This document shows, in pieces, positions 18,023 to 27,083 of a stretch of DNA of 64,000 nt. Within the stretch, counting starts at the first letter, position 1. The number at the start of each line of letters is the position of its first letter. The notes under the pieces are model-generated. The model was not told where the DNA came from and made no database searches. It worked only from the letters and a program-made list of their open reading frames with translations. Made by a program: the position numbers and the translations under genes. Origin of the DNA: JBDIAG01 sp047974565 (GTDB taxonomy: Bacteria; Actinomycetota; Actinomycetes; Actinomycetales; CAWJMD01); assembly GCA_047974565.1 (NCBI GenBank), contig JBKECN010000037.1, positions 1-64,000 on the forward strand, in the 5' to 3' direction.

Positions 18023-18487
18023 GTGAGCGACACTGTGCCGGTGGCCGTGGACGTACGTACCGAGATCGACATCGACCGCGCCGTGGCGCACGTGGCCGCT
18101 TTCGCGGCCGAGCCCGGCAATGCCCCGCGCTGGTACCGCCGGATCGCCCGAGCCGAGCCGTTGGACGGGCCAGCCTTGGGCGTAGGTACCCGTACCCGCT
18201 TCCAGGCGACCTTCCTGGGGCGCACCCTCGACTATGTCTACGAGATCACCGAGTACACCCCTGGCGAGCACCTGACAATGACCACGGTCGACGGCCCCTT
18301 TCCGATGACCACGCAGTACGTCTGGCACGAGCTCACCACCACCTCGTGCCGGATGGGGCTGCGCAACCACGGCGACCCACAGGGATTCGGCGCGCTGACG
18401 GCACCCGTGGTGCAACTGGCGATGCGGCGCGCCAACCAGGCCGACCTTCGTGCCCTCAAGCGGCTCATCGAGTCGCCGTCAGCCTGA
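18023..18487 (+). CDS. SRPBCC-family (polyketide cyclase/START-like) protein
   Basis: 154-residue single-domain protein with the helix-grip fold pattern: VRTEIDIDRAVAHVAAFAAEP, a core ending RTLDYVYEITEYTPGEHLTM, and a long C-terminal helix (ALKRLIE). Such proteins bind hydrophobic ligands; many actinobacterial members have no known ligand. GTG at 18023 is the likeliest start but no strong ribosome binding site is visible, and GTG 18035 or the upstream frame from 17900 cannot be excluded. Divergent from the VanW gene. Confidence 0.75.
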   Translation: MSDTVPVAVDVRTEIDIDRAVAHVAAFAAEPGNAPRWYRRIARAEPLDGPALGVGTRTRFQATFLGRTLDYVYEITEYTPGEHLTMTTVDGPFPMTTQYVWHELTTTSCRMGLRNHGDPQGFGALTAPVVQLAMRRANQADLRALKRLIESPSA

Positions 18488-18824
18488 GCCCCGGCCAGTG
18501 AGGTACCCACAACGGTGCCGGTGGATGCCGTCGCGAGGTCACGGGGCCATCGCGCACGGGCCTGCGCGGGCCGGCCTATCGGGCGGGTGAGCGGCCTAGA
18601 TCACCCGTACTCGCGTCGCATGGAGGGCAAACACCGCCCGCGGCCTGCCAGCGTCGCGCTCGCGTCGCTCGGATGAGTGGACAGCTCTACTTCGGCGGAC
18701 GATCGAGCACGATCTATCGGACGCCCAGGAGCACACCAGTCAGCCCGCGCACACCCACCACCGGTGAGCCGCTTGACACACCGGCCACCACGCGCACAGC
18801 CACCCGAGACACCAAGGTGAAGGA
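18488..18824. other. 337-bp intergenic region with nothing recognised
   Basis: Lies between the convergent SRPBCC and prmC genes. No strong hairpin, repeat or supported open frame was seen. Confidence 0.5.
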
Positions 18825-19733
18825 TCAGCGGCGGGCGGTCAGATACCGAGGACGCCCAGCCAGGTCCTCGTACGCCACTACCTCTCTATAGCCCAAACGC
18901 TGCAGACCCGAAGCGATTTCAGGCTGACCGTGATCGTGATGCTCCAGCACGAGCAGCCCTCCGGGATGCAGGAGTCGACGCGCGCGGCCGGCCAGGGCAA
19001 GCGGCATCTGCCACCCGTCCGGGCCTGCGAAGAGTGCGATCGGCGGGTCGTGAGCGGCTTCGGGCGACACCCAGGCACCGTCGGGCACGTACGGGGGGTT
19101 GCTCACGACGACGTCCACAGTGCCATCCAGGTCGGCGAGCGTGCCGACACTCAACGCATCGGCCACCACGAGGGTGACGTGCGGAGGGAGGTTCTGCCGC
19201 GCGTATCCGGCCGCGACCGGGTCGATCTCCACCGCCCACACTCGCGCTCGGCTCACCTCGACGGCGACAGCGGCGGCGATCGCCCCGGAGCCGGCACACA
19301 GGTCGACGACGATCGGCGCCGACAGTGCTGCGGCCGCCGAGATCGCCTCCCCGGCGACCAGCTCGGTCTCTGGGCGAGGGATGAAAACTCCTGGGCCGCA
19401 GGCTAGTTCGAGTTCTCGAAAGGTGACCTGGCCGGTCAGGTGTTGCACCGGGACACCGGCGGCTCTGGCCTGGACCAGATCGTCCAGCCCCGCGGGTGCG
19501 CAGGCGCCCCGGATCGCTGCGGCGCGCAACTGCCCCGGTCCCAGCCCGAGCAGGTGACCCGCGAGCAACTCGACATCGGCGCGCGGGCTAGGGCTGACGT
19601 CCGCCAGCAGGGCCTGACCCCGGCGCAGCGCATCGGCCAAGCTGGGCGGGGCCACTCGGGCTTCGGCCCGCGCAACGAATTCGGGACGGGGGTTGGGTGA
19701 CCTGTCGTCCGGTCCCGCGGCCGGGGCACTCAC
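18825..19733 (-). CDS. prmC: Release factor glutamine methyltransferase
   Basis: 302 residues. Methylates the glutamine of the GGQ motif in release factors RF1 and RF2, both of which are encoded in this window. N-terminal helical domain (1-95), then the Rossmann domain with DLCAGSG (144-150) and the catalytic NPPY (212-215). The GTG at 19733 overlaps the prfA stop (GTGA), so PrfA and its modifying enzyme are translationally coupled. The longer frame upstream is a prfA shadow. Confidence 0.95.
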   Translation of the reverse strand: MSAPAAGPDDRSPNPRPEFVARAEARVAPPSLADALRRGQALLADVSPSPRADVELLAGHLLGLGPGQLRAAAIRGACAPAGLDDLVQARAAGVPVQHLTGQVTFRELELACGPGVFIPRPETELVAGEAISAAAALSAPIVVDLCAGSGAIAAAVAVEVSRARVWAVEIDPVAAGYARQNLPPHVTLVVADALSVGTLADLDGTVDVVVSNPPYVPDGAWVSPEAAHDPPIALFAGPDGWQMPLALAGRARRLLHPGGLLVLEHHDHGQPEIASGLQRLGYREVVAYEDLAGRPRYLTARR

Positions 19734-20818
19734 TCGACGGCCGTGGCCGCGGCGTTCATCCGGGCCTGCTCGTCCGCCGCGATCGCCGAGGCGACCACTG
19801 GCTCCAACTCTCCATCCAGCACCTGGTCGAGGTTGTAGGCCTTGTAGCCGGTCCGGTGGTCGCTGACCCGGTTCTCGGGGAAGTTGTACGTGCGGATCCG
19901 CATCGAACGGTCGACGGTGCGCACCTGCGATCGCCGGGTCTGTGCCGCCTCGGCGTCGGCGGCCTCCTGGGCGGCTGCGTGCAGCCGGGCCCGCAGGATT
20001 CGCATGGCCTGCTCGCGGTTCTGCAGCTGGGACTTCTCGTTCTGGCAGCTCACCACGATCCCGGTGGGCAGGTGAGTGATCCGCACCGCGGAGTCGGTGG
20101 TGTTGACCGACTGTCCGCCCGGGCCGGACGAGCGGAAGACGTCGATTCGCAGATCGTTCGGCTCGATGGTGACCTCGATCTCCTCGGCCTCGGGAAGCAC
20201 CAGGACTCCGGCCGCGGAGGTGTGGATCCTGCCCTGGCTCTCGGTGACCGGGACGCGCTGCACCCGATGCACCCCGCCCTCGTACTTGAGCCGATGCCAG
20301 ACCCCGTCCTCCGGCGCAGGATTGCCCCGGGCCTTGACCGCAAGCGAGATGTCCTTGTAGCCGCCCAGGTCGGACTCGGTGCTGGAGATCACCTCGGTAC
20401 TCCACCCGCGGCGCTCGGCGTACCGCAGATACATCCGCACCAGGTCACCGGCAAAAAGCGCCGACTCCTGTCCACCTTCGCCGGCCTTGACCTCAAGGAT
20501 GACGTCCCGGGCATCGTCGGGATCGCGGGGAGCGAGCAGGTTGCGCAAGGTCGCCGCGCGATCGGTCACCGCCTGCTCCAGTTCCGGGACTTCCGCGGCG
20601 AAGCCCTCGTCCTCGACGGCCAACTCGCGGGCGGCCTCAAGATCATCCCTGGCGGTACGCCAAGCATCGTGGGCGGACACCAGCCGCTCCAGCTCGGCAT
20701 ACCGACGCCCGACGGTGCGCGCCCTCGCCTGATCGGCGTGCAAGGCCGGATCAGCGAGTTGGCGCTCCAGATCCGCGTGTTCGGCCAGCAGCGATGAGAA
20801 CGTCTCGAATTCGCTCAT
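19730..20818 (-). CDS. prfA: Peptide chain release factor 1
   Basis: 362 residues. Recognises UAA and UAG: the anticodon-like motif is PVT at 190-192, and the catalytic GGQ is at 234-236 in GPGGQSVNTTDSAVRITH. ATG at 20818; the open frame upstream to 21067 is a shadow of rpmE. Followed directly by prmC. Confidence 0.97.
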   Translation of the reverse strand: MSEFETFSSLLAEHADLERQLADPALHADQARARTVGRRYAELERLVSAHDAWRTARDDLEAARELAVEDEGFAAEVPELEQAVTDRAATLRNLLAPRDPDDARDVILEVKAGEGGQESALFAGDLVRMYLRYAERRGWSTEVISSTESDLGGYKDISLAVKARGNPAPEDGVWHRLKYEGGVHRVQRVPVTESQGRIHTSAAGVLVLPEAEEIEVTIEPNDLRIDVFRSSGPGGQSVNTTDSAVRITHLPTGIVVSCQNEKSQLQNREQAMRILRARLHAAAQEAADAEAAQTRRSQVRTVDRSMRIRTYNFPENRVSDHRTGYKAYNLDQVLDGELEPVVASAIAADEQARMNAAATAVE

Positions 20819-20861
20819 CTCGCACTCGCCCCTCGAAGAGAACCTGCCCTGACACGACGAT

Positions 20862-20888
20862 GCCGGCCCCACCCATGGTGAGACCGGC
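20862..20888 (-). terminator. Hairpin downstream of rpmE
   Basis: On the minus strand GCCGGTCTCACC pairs with GGTGGGGCCGGC across a 3-nt loop; twelve pairs including two G-U. It lies 12 bp after the rpmE stop and before prfA, with no T-tract. It may end or attenuate rpmE transcription. Confidence 0.45.
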
Positions 20889-20900
20889 GCCGTACCGTGG

Positions 20901-21119
20901 CTAGTTGCTGGACGTCTTCTTGCCGTAGCGGGCCTGGAAGCGCGCCACCCGACCACCGGTGTCGAGGATCTTCTGCTTGCCGGTGTAGAAGGGGTGGCAG
21001 GCGCTGCAGACATCCGCGTTGATGTGACCCGAGGTCGCGGTGCTGCGGGTGGTGAACGTGTTGCCACACGTGCAGGTGACGGTGGTCTCCACGTACGCGG
21101 GGTGGATGTCGCTCTTCAC
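20901..21119 (-). CDS. rpmE: 50S ribosomal protein L31
   Basis: 72 residues, zinc-binding (C+) form: the cysteines of TCTCGNTF and VCSACHPFYTGKQ coordinate zinc. Cells often also carry a zinc-free paralogue under Zur control; none is in this window. ATG at 21119 with GGAG upstream. Precedes prfA, as in many bacteria. Confidence 0.97.
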   Translation of the reverse strand: MKSDIHPAYVETTVTCTCGNTFTTRSTATSGHINADVCSACHPFYTGKQKILDTGGRVARFQARYGKKTSSN

Positions 21120-21262
21120 TCATGCTCCTTCGTCGCGCCGCCGGGTCGTGGTCCCGGGCGGACATCACGTGAACCGGCAGCGACCTTTCAGTATTCCAGT
21201 CCGGGGCGTCCCCACCAAATGCCCGCCAGATGGCAGCCGTGCGGCACGTCGCGGGCCTGGTC

Positions 21263-22072
21263 TCACCGGCGGGCACGCTCCTGACGCCACTGGGGCAGCG
21301 CGGCCATCAGCAACACGGCCAGGCCCAGGCACACGCCCGCCTGGACCAACGGGTTGAGGCCCCCGGCCACCAGCACGGTGACCGGTAGCACGGCGATGAC
21401 GACCAGGGCCAGCAGGAAGAGCAACCCGGCCCGGGAGTCCACGTGGCCCTGTGCCCCGGCCTGACGACGGCCCGCACGGGCGGTCGCCTGATGCTCGCGC
21501 CTGGACGGCATCCGCAGCGCCAGTCCCTCCAACACGTCCTTGGCCTCGGTGTTGCGTGGGTCCAGGCTCAGCGCCCTGCCGGCCGCGCTCTCGGCCTCGG
21601 GGAGCCGGTCGTGTCGACGCAGCGCAAGCGCCAGCACGACATGAGCCTCGGCTTGTCCGGGTGCCAGTTCCACCGCCTGCTGGGCGGCCTGCAGCCCGTG
21701 TCCGCGGTGGTCCGGGCCGGCGACGTGGCAACGCGCGACCTGCGCGTGGGTGGCCCAATCCTGCGGTGCCGACACCTGGGCCGACAGCGCCGGTGCCAGT
21801 GCCTCATGCGGTTCGACCTGCAACAGCGCCCGGCTGCGCAGCAGGTACGCGTGCGGGCTAGGAGCCATCGCCTCATAGGCGCACGAGGTGATCGCCGCCC
21901 GCTCGAACTGACCGGTCTCCAACAGGGCGATCGTCAGGCGCCGCCACACCGGCCCGTTCGCCGGATCGGCGAAGGCCAGCCGCTCCAGCAGCAGGATCGC
22001 CTCCCCCAGCCGACCGCGCTCCATCAGAGTGTCCACGTGTGCCAGGTCATCCTGGCTTTCCAGGGTGCTCAC
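21263..22072 (-). CDS. TPR-repeat protein with two C-terminal membrane segments
   Basis: 269 residues. Tetratricopeptide-like helices cover residues about 10-180 (GRLGEAILLLERLAFADPAN, HDRLPEAESAAGRALSLDPR). A basic linker is followed by two membrane segments near the C-terminus (LLFLLALVVIAVLPVTVLVAGG and AGVCLGLAVLLMAALP). The soluble part would be a protein-protein interaction platform; no partner is evident. GTG at 22072 follows GAGG closely; an upstream frame to 22186 exists. Divergent from the sugar porter. Confidence 0.75.
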   Translation of the reverse strand: MSTLESQDDLAHVDTLMERGRLGEAILLLERLAFADPANGPVWRRLTIALLETGQFERAAITSCAYEAMAPSPHAYLLRSRALLQVEPHEALAPALSAQVSAPQDWATHAQVARCHVAGPDHRGHGLQAAQQAVELAPGQAEAHVVLALALRRHDRLPEAESAAGRALSLDPRNTEAKDVLEGLALRMPSRREHQATARAGRRQAGAQGHVDSRAGLLFLLALVVIAVLPVTVLVAGGLNPLVQAGVCLGLAVLLMAALPQWRQERARR

Positions 22073-22270
22073 CCAACCTCCGTCAATCTCGTGCCACAGC
22101 CGGGCCAATGATGGGTGCGCTGACCCCGATGACCCAGAGCATCGGCCGACCGGCACCGGCGGTGCAGCACAGTGACGCACAACCACCCGCCCGGGTCAGC
22201 GACGCATCCGCCCGTTGGTGCCATGCGTGGTCGTCGTGCCCAAAATGAGACGTACTGACCGCCCTGCGAG

Positions 22271-22284
22271 GTGATGCGCGTCAC
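22271..22284. promoter_or_regulatory. Possible CRP/GlxR-type site upstream of the sugar porter
   Basis: GTGATGCGCGTCAC matches GTGA-N6-TCAC, the core of CRP/GlxR operators. It lies 15 bp before the GTG start and abuts TACGGT (22285-22290), a TANNNT-type -10 candidate eight bases from the start codon. Binding here would be repressing by position. Single-site match only. Confidence 0.35.
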
Positions 22285-22298
22285 TACGGTTCTGTGAC

Positions 22299-23678
22299 GT
22301 GAAACCACTCGTTCTGCGCAGCGCCCTCGTCGCCTCACTCGGCGGTCTGCTCTTCGGATTCGATACCGCCGTCATCTCCGGAACCACCGATTCGCTGACC
22401 CGCGTGTTCAACCTGAGCCCGGCAATGCTCGGCTTCACGGTCACCACCGCGCTGATCGGCACCATCGTCGGCGCGCTCGTCGCCGGTAAGCCAGCCGACA
22501 CCTACGGACGTAAGAAAGTCCTGTATGTCATCGGCATCCTGTACTTCATCAGCGCCCTGGGTTCGGCGCTGACCAGCAACCTGTACATCTTCATGCTGGC
22601 CCGGTTCGTCGGCGGTCTGGGGGTCGGCGCCGCCTCGGTCTGTGCGCCGATCTACACCGCCGAGATCTCCCCGGCCCGGGTGCGTGGACGCCTGGTCGGG
22701 CTGGTGCAGTTCAACATCGTCTTCGGCATCCTGCTGGCCTATCTGTCGAACTACATCATCCGGATCACCGCGCCCGAGGAGAGCGCGTGGCGCTGGATGT
22801 TCGGTGTCGAGGCAGTGCCCGCGCTGATCTTCTTCCTGCTGCTGTTCACCGTGCCGGAGACGCCGCGCTGGCTGATGGCCAACGGCCACGAGGACCAGGG
22901 CCAGGTGCTGGCGCGCCAGCTCACCTCCAGTGAACCGGAGGCCCGCAAGCTGATCGACGAGGTTCAGGCCTCGCTGGCGGACGCGGAGAACGCGCCCAAC
23001 GTCAAGTTCTTCACGCCCAGCCACCGCAAGGTGATCATGCTGGCGTTCTTCATCGCGATGTTCAACCAGATGTCCGGCATCAACGCGATCCTGTACTACG
23101 CCCCCGAGGTGATGCGCCGGGCCGGCGCCGGGGACAGCGCGTCCTTCCTGATGAGTGTGGGCGTGGGATTGATGAACCTCGTCGCGACGATGGCCGCGCT
23201 GACCGTGATCGACCGGGTCGGACGCCGGCTGCTCATGGTGGTGGGCTCGATCGGCTACATCATCAGCCTGTCGTTCCTGGCCGGGGTGATGTTCACCTAC
23301 GCCGGCAACTACACCTCGACCTCGGCCACGCTGGTGCTGCTCGGGCTGATGCTCTTCATCGCCGCCCACGCCTTCGGTCAGGGTGCGGTGATCTGGGTGT
23401 TCATCTCCGAGATCTTCCCCAACCGGATCCGGGGTCGCGGGCAGTCGCTCGGCTCGCTCACGCACTGGGTGTTTGCGGCCGTGACGTCCTTCCTCTTCCC
23501 GCCCATCGTGGACGCGCTCGGCGGTGGCGTAGCCTTCAGCATCTTCGCCATCTTCATGGTCGGCCAGCTCATCTGGGTGATCAAGGTGATGCCCGAGACC
23601 AAGGGCGTGCCCCTGGAGGAGATGGAGCAGCGGCTCGGTCTCACCCACGAAGCCCAGGCCGGGGGGTCGGTGCGCTGA
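22299..23678 (+). CDS. Sugar porter (MFS) family transporter
   Basis: 459 residues, 12 membrane segments. Sugar-porter signatures are all present: GLLFGFDTAVISG, the loop motif DTYGRKK, PETPRWL, NQMSGINAILYYAPEV and the C-terminal PETKGVPLEEME. These proteins import hexoses or pentoses with protons; GVISG- and QMSGIN-type motifs resemble the XylE/GalP/IolT group, but the sugar cannot be told from sequence alone. GTG at 22299, possibly on a near-leaderless transcript. Ends at a strong terminator. Confidence 0.93.
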   Translation: MKPLVLRSALVASLGGLLFGFDTAVISGTTDSLTRVFNLSPAMLGFTVTTALIGTIVGALVAGKPADTYGRKKVLYVIGILYFISALGSALTSNLYIFMLARFVGGLGVGAASVCAPIYTAEISPARVRGRLVGLVQFNIVFGILLAYLSNYIIRITAPEESAWRWMFGVEAVPALIFFLLLFTVPETPRWLMANGHEDQGQVLARQLTSSEPEARKLIDEVQASLADAENAPNVKFFTPSHRKVIMLAFFIAMFNQMSGINAILYYAPEVMRRAGAGDSASFLMSVGVGLMNLVATMAALTVIDRVGRRLLMVVGSIGYIISLSFLAGVMFTYAGNYTSTSATLVLLGLMLFIAAHAFGQGAVIWVFISEIFPNRIRGRGQSLGSLTHWVFAAVTSFLFPPIVDALGGGVAFSIFAIFMVGQLIWVIKVMPETKGVPLEEMEQRLGLTHEAQAGGSVR

Positions 23679-23727
23679 TCGAGTCAACCCCGGCTCGACG
23701 CTCAGTGCGTCGACCGGCAGCCGCGAC

Positions 23728-23760
23728 AAAGGGCGGGCACCACGTGGGTGCCCGCCCTTT
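23728..23760. terminator. Strong bidirectional terminator
   Basis: Perfect 14-bp arms AAAGGGCGGGCACC / GGTGCCCGCCCTTT around a 5-nt loop, flanked by A and T runs on either side. It lies between the convergent sugar porter and rho genes and can serve both. Confidence 0.92.
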
Positions 23761-23889
23761 CGACGTAGCTGGGTTCTGCCTTGGCCCGTTTATCGGCCCG
23801 GATGAGCTTCCCGCACGCGCAGAGCGAGCAGGAGGCTCATTAATGCGTACCGAGCGTCACGGGCCTGCGCGCGATGGCCAGGCGCAGAG

Positions 23890-25821
23890 TCAGTCGTCCC
23901 CGGACAGTGCTCCGGGAGTGTTGCGGGCCACCTGCATGAGGAACTCCGCGTTCGACTTGGTCTCCTTGAGCTTGGACAGCAGCAGTTCCAGCGACTGGTG
24001 GGTGTCCAGCGCCGCCAGCACCCGGCGCAGCTTCCACATGATCGCCAGTTCCTCGCGGCTGACCAGGATCTCCTCCTTGCGGGTGCCGGAGGGGTTGACG
24101 TCCACGGCCGGGAAGACCCGCTTGTCCGCCAGGCTCCGGTTGAGTCGTAGTTCGCAGTTTCCGGTGCCCTTGAACTCCTCGAAGATCACCTCGTCCATCT
24201 TCGAGCCGGTCTCCACCAGCGCGGTGGCGATGATCGTCAGGGATCCGCCGCCCTCGATGTTGCGGGCCGCTCCGAAGAACTTCTTCGGCGGGTACAGCGC
24301 CGAGGAGTCCACACCACCGGACATGATCCGACCGGACGCGGGGGCGGCCAGGTTGTAGGCGCGTCCGAGCCGGGTGATGCCGTCGAGCAGCACGACCACG
24401 TCATGGCCCATCTCGACGAGCCGCTTGGCCCGCTCGATCGCGAGTTCGGCGATGATCGTGTGGTCACTGGCCGGCCGGTCGAAGGTGGACGCGATGACCT
24501 CGCCCTTGACCGAGCGGGAGAAGTCGGTGACCTCTTCAGGCCGTTCGTCGACGAGCACGACCATGAGGTGACACTCGGGATTGTTTGTCGTGATGGCATT
24601 GGCGATGGCCTGCATGACCATCGTCTTACCCGCCTTGGGCGGAGACACGATGAGGGCGCGCTGGCCCTTGCCGATGGGCGCGACGAGGTCGATCACCCGG
24701 GTTGTGTACTGGTTCGGCGTCGTTTCGAGCCGCAACCTCTCCTGCGGGTACAAGGGAGTGAGCTTGCCGAATTCGGAGCGCTTTCGGGCCTCTTCCGGCG
24801 ACATCCCGTTGACGGTGTCCAAACGCACCAGAGCGTTGAACTTCTGCCGGTTGTTACCCGAGTTCTGCTGCTGCTCCGGGTCCTTGGGAGCCCGCACAGC
24901 GCCGGTGATCGCATCGCCCTTGCGCAGGCCGTTCTTACGCACCTGCCCGAGGGAGACATACACGTCGTTGGGCCCGGGCAGATAGCCCGAGGTGCGCACG
25001 AAGGCATACGAGTCGAGAACGTCGAGGATGCCCGCCACGTCGACGAGAACGTCGTCCTCGGTGACCTCCGGCTCGTCCACGCCAACCGGGTCATTGCCGC
25101 GTCCGCGACGTTTGCGGTCACGGTACCGGTTGCGGCGCCGACGGCCGCCGCCCTCGTCGTCATCGTCGAGCGGCCGATTGTCCCGGTGTCGGTTCTGGTT
25201 CTGGTTGTCGCGGTTCTGGTTGTCGCGGGTGTCGCGGCCCTGGTTGTCGCGGCCCTGGTGATCCCGGGACTGGCTGTCCCGCGACTGGTTGTCCCGCGAC
25301 TGGTTGTCACGCGACTGGTTGTCCCGGCGCGGGGTGTCGCGACGCTCGCGGTTCTCTCGCGCCTGGTCCTCGCGTTGACGAGACCGGTCCTGCTGGACCT
25401 GCTCGCCTCGCGTGTTCTCGTCCTCGCCCGAATCGCGGCGACGGGCCCGCGCCGGAGCGCGTCCGTCGTTGTCGCCACGCTCGTCGCGCCCTGATGCGTC
25501 CGACTCGGACGCCGGAGCGGCTTCCTGCGCACGGCTCGGCGAGGCGTCGCCATTGAGCGGCAAGGACTCCTGCGGCGGGGCGTCCTGTGCCCTGGTCCGC
25601 CGGGCCCGGGCGCGGGTGGGGGCGGCAGGCTCCGGCGTGGAGCCGGCGGCACCGCCATGGTTGCGGATGGCTTCGAGCAGGTCGCCCTTGCGCATCCGCG
25701 ATGTTCCCTTGACTCCGAGTTGGGACGCCAATGCCTGCAGTTGCGGCAACTTCATGGCGGAGATCGCGGCCGTGGAATCGGCCTGGCGACTCGACTCGGA
25801 TGTCGAAATGGTTTCTGTCAC
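23890..25821 (-). CDS. rho: Transcription termination factor Rho with long Arg/Asn-rich insert
   Basis: 643-residue hexameric RNA helicase, far longer than the 419 residues of E. coli Rho. Rho_N helical domain at about 22-58, then a disordered insert (60-245) with RDNQS-type pentad repeats (about 166-205), an acidic patch and an Arg-rich stretch; RNA-binding cold-shock fold at about 250-335; Walker A SPPKAGKT at 393-400. Arg-rich inserts in actinobacterial Rho enhance binding to structured GC-rich RNA. GTG at 25821 is preferred because GGGGAAGGA lies upstream; the frame to 26004 is less likely. A 338-bp gap upstream could hold an autoregulatory leader. Confidence 0.96.
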   Translation of the reverse strand: MTETISTSESSRQADSTAAISAMKLPQLQALASQLGVKGTSRMRKGDLLEAIRNHGGAAGSTPEPAAPTRARARRTRAQDAPPQESLPLNGDASPSRAQEAAPASESDASGRDERGDNDGRAPARARRRDSGEDENTRGEQVQQDRSRQREDQARENRERRDTPRRDNQSRDNQSRDNQSRDSQSRDHQGRDNQGRDTRDNQNRDNQNQNRHRDNRPLDDDDEGGGRRRRNRYRDRKRRGRGNDPVGVDEPEVTEDDVLVDVAGILDVLDSYAFVRTSGYLPGPNDVYVSLGQVRKNGLRKGDAITGAVRAPKDPEQQQNSGNNRQKFNALVRLDTVNGMSPEEARKRSEFGKLTPLYPQERLRLETTPNQYTTRVIDLVAPIGKGQRALIVSPPKAGKTMVMQAIANAITTNNPECHLMVVLVDERPEEVTDFSRSVKGEVIASTFDRPASDHTIIAELAIERAKRLVEMGHDVVVLLDGITRLGRAYNLAAPASGRIMSGGVDSSALYPPKKFFGAARNIEGGGSLTIIATALVETGSKMDEVIFEEFKGTGNCELRLNRSLADKRVFPAVDVNPSGTRKEEILVSREELAIMWKLRRVLAALDTHQSLELLLSKLKETKSNAEFLMQVARNTPGALSGDD

Positions 25822-26159
25822 GAAGGATCCTTCCCCTCGTTGTTGGCCAGTGTGGCCGTAGCAATCGGCACCTGGTGCCGACGATGGGATTGATGGACTC
25901 TTTCCTGAAAACGCGGGTATCGGGGCGACCCCAGCCGGAACTTCGAAAGACGCGACTATCATCATCTTTCGAGCGATTTCGTGGAGAGGATCACGGAGCG
26001 CCATCTGGGCGCCGCCATACGGTCCGCCACCGTGAACAAGTTCAGCCTAGCACCATCGGGACCTGCGCACGCACTGTGCGCGAGCGCGTCGCCCGAGATG
26101 GTGAATGCACCGACCCGGCTCGCCGAGCCTCGCGGCAGCCGCGAGCCACCCGACGATGT
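25822..26159. other. 338-bp gap between thrB and rho
   Basis: On the minus strand this is the rho leader and promoter region. Apart from the hairpin at 26129-26145 no defined structure was seen. Its end near thrB is GC-rich; the 25930-25990 part is less so. Rho genes are often autoregulated by their leaders, which is a family-based suggestion only. Confidence 0.45.
26129..26145 (-). terminator. Short hairpin downstream of thrB
   Basis: CTCGCGG-CAG-CCGCGAG, a perfect 7-bp stem beginning about 15 bp after the thrB stop. There is no T-tract, so termination efficiency is doubtful. Confidence 0.4.
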
Positions 26160-27083
26160 TCAGGACATCGAGTGCAACATCGCACCCTCATCGCTGATTC
26201 CCGCCGGGCTGATCGACCAGGCACCGGGTGCTACCGAGGTGGCCACCTCCTCGACCCGGTCGGCCAAGTCCTCCCCCACCCCGAGCACGAGGACACTCGG
26301 CCCCGCCCCGCTGATGGTGGCGGCCAACCCGGCCTGACGGCAGCGCCGCAGCAACTGGGCAGACCCGGGCATCGCGCCGGCCCGGTAGCCCTGATGCAAG
26401 CGGTCGTCGGTGGCGTCGAGCAGATATTCCGGGTGTCGGGTGAGAGCCTCGACCAGCAACGCCGCGCGACCGGCGACGAAAGCCGCGTCGGCGTGCGGGA
26501 CGGTGGCCGGCAGCATGGCGCGCGCCTTGGCCGTGGACAACTCGCCGTCAGGGATGGCTGCCACCGCCCGCACCGCGGGATCCGGGCGCAGCGAGACCGC
26601 GTGCGCCCGTTGCCCGCTCATCCAGCCCAGCACCACCCCGCCGAACAGGCTGGCCGCCGCGTTGTCCGGATGCCCCTCGGCATCGGTGGCCAGTTGCAGC
26701 ACCTGCTCGTCCTTCAGCATGCCCGGGTCCGGCAGCAGCCCGCGGACCGCCACGACCCCGCTGACGATGGCCGCCGCCGACGATCCGACTCCGCGCCCGT
26801 GCGGGATGGAGTTGCGGCAGCTGAGGCTGAGCCCGGCCGCCGAGGCGCCGAGCGCAGCGAGAGTGTTGCGAATGGTGCGCACGACGAGGTGGTCCTCGCC
26901 CAGCGGGACCTCGCCGGCGCCTGCACCGTCGATGTGCACTCGAGTAGGCCCCTCCACCACCTCGACGTCGATCTCGTCGCGGATCGCCAGAGCCAGGCCG
27001 AAGGCGTCGAAGCCCGGCCCAAGGTTGGCACTGGAGGCGGGCACGCTGACCCGACACCGGCGCCCGGGTTCGAGTTGGAGCAT
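26160..27083 (-). CDS. thrB: Homoserine kinase
   Basis: 307-residue GHMP kinase that phosphorylates homoserine. Motif 1 is VSVPASSANLGPGFD, the ATP-binding motif is IPHGRGVGSSAAA, and motif 3 is TISGAGPSVLVL. ATG at 27083 overlaps the thrC stop by one base (TGATG). Last gene of hom-thrC-thrB. Confidence 0.97.
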   Translation of the reverse strand: MLQLEPGRRCRVSVPASSANLGPGFDAFGLALAIRDEIDVEVVEGPTRVHIDGAGAGEVPLGEDHLVVRTIRNTLAALGASAAGLSLSCRNSIPHGRGVGSSAAAIVSGVVAVRGLLPDPGMLKDEQVLQLATDAEGHPDNAAASLFGGVVLGWMSGQRAHAVSLRPDPAVRAVAAIPDGELSTAKARAMLPATVPHADAAFVAGRAALLVEALTRHPEYLLDATDDRLHQGYRAGAMPGSAQLLRRCRQAGLAATISGAGPSVLVLGVGEDLADRVEEVATSVAPGAWSISPAGISDEGAMLHSMS

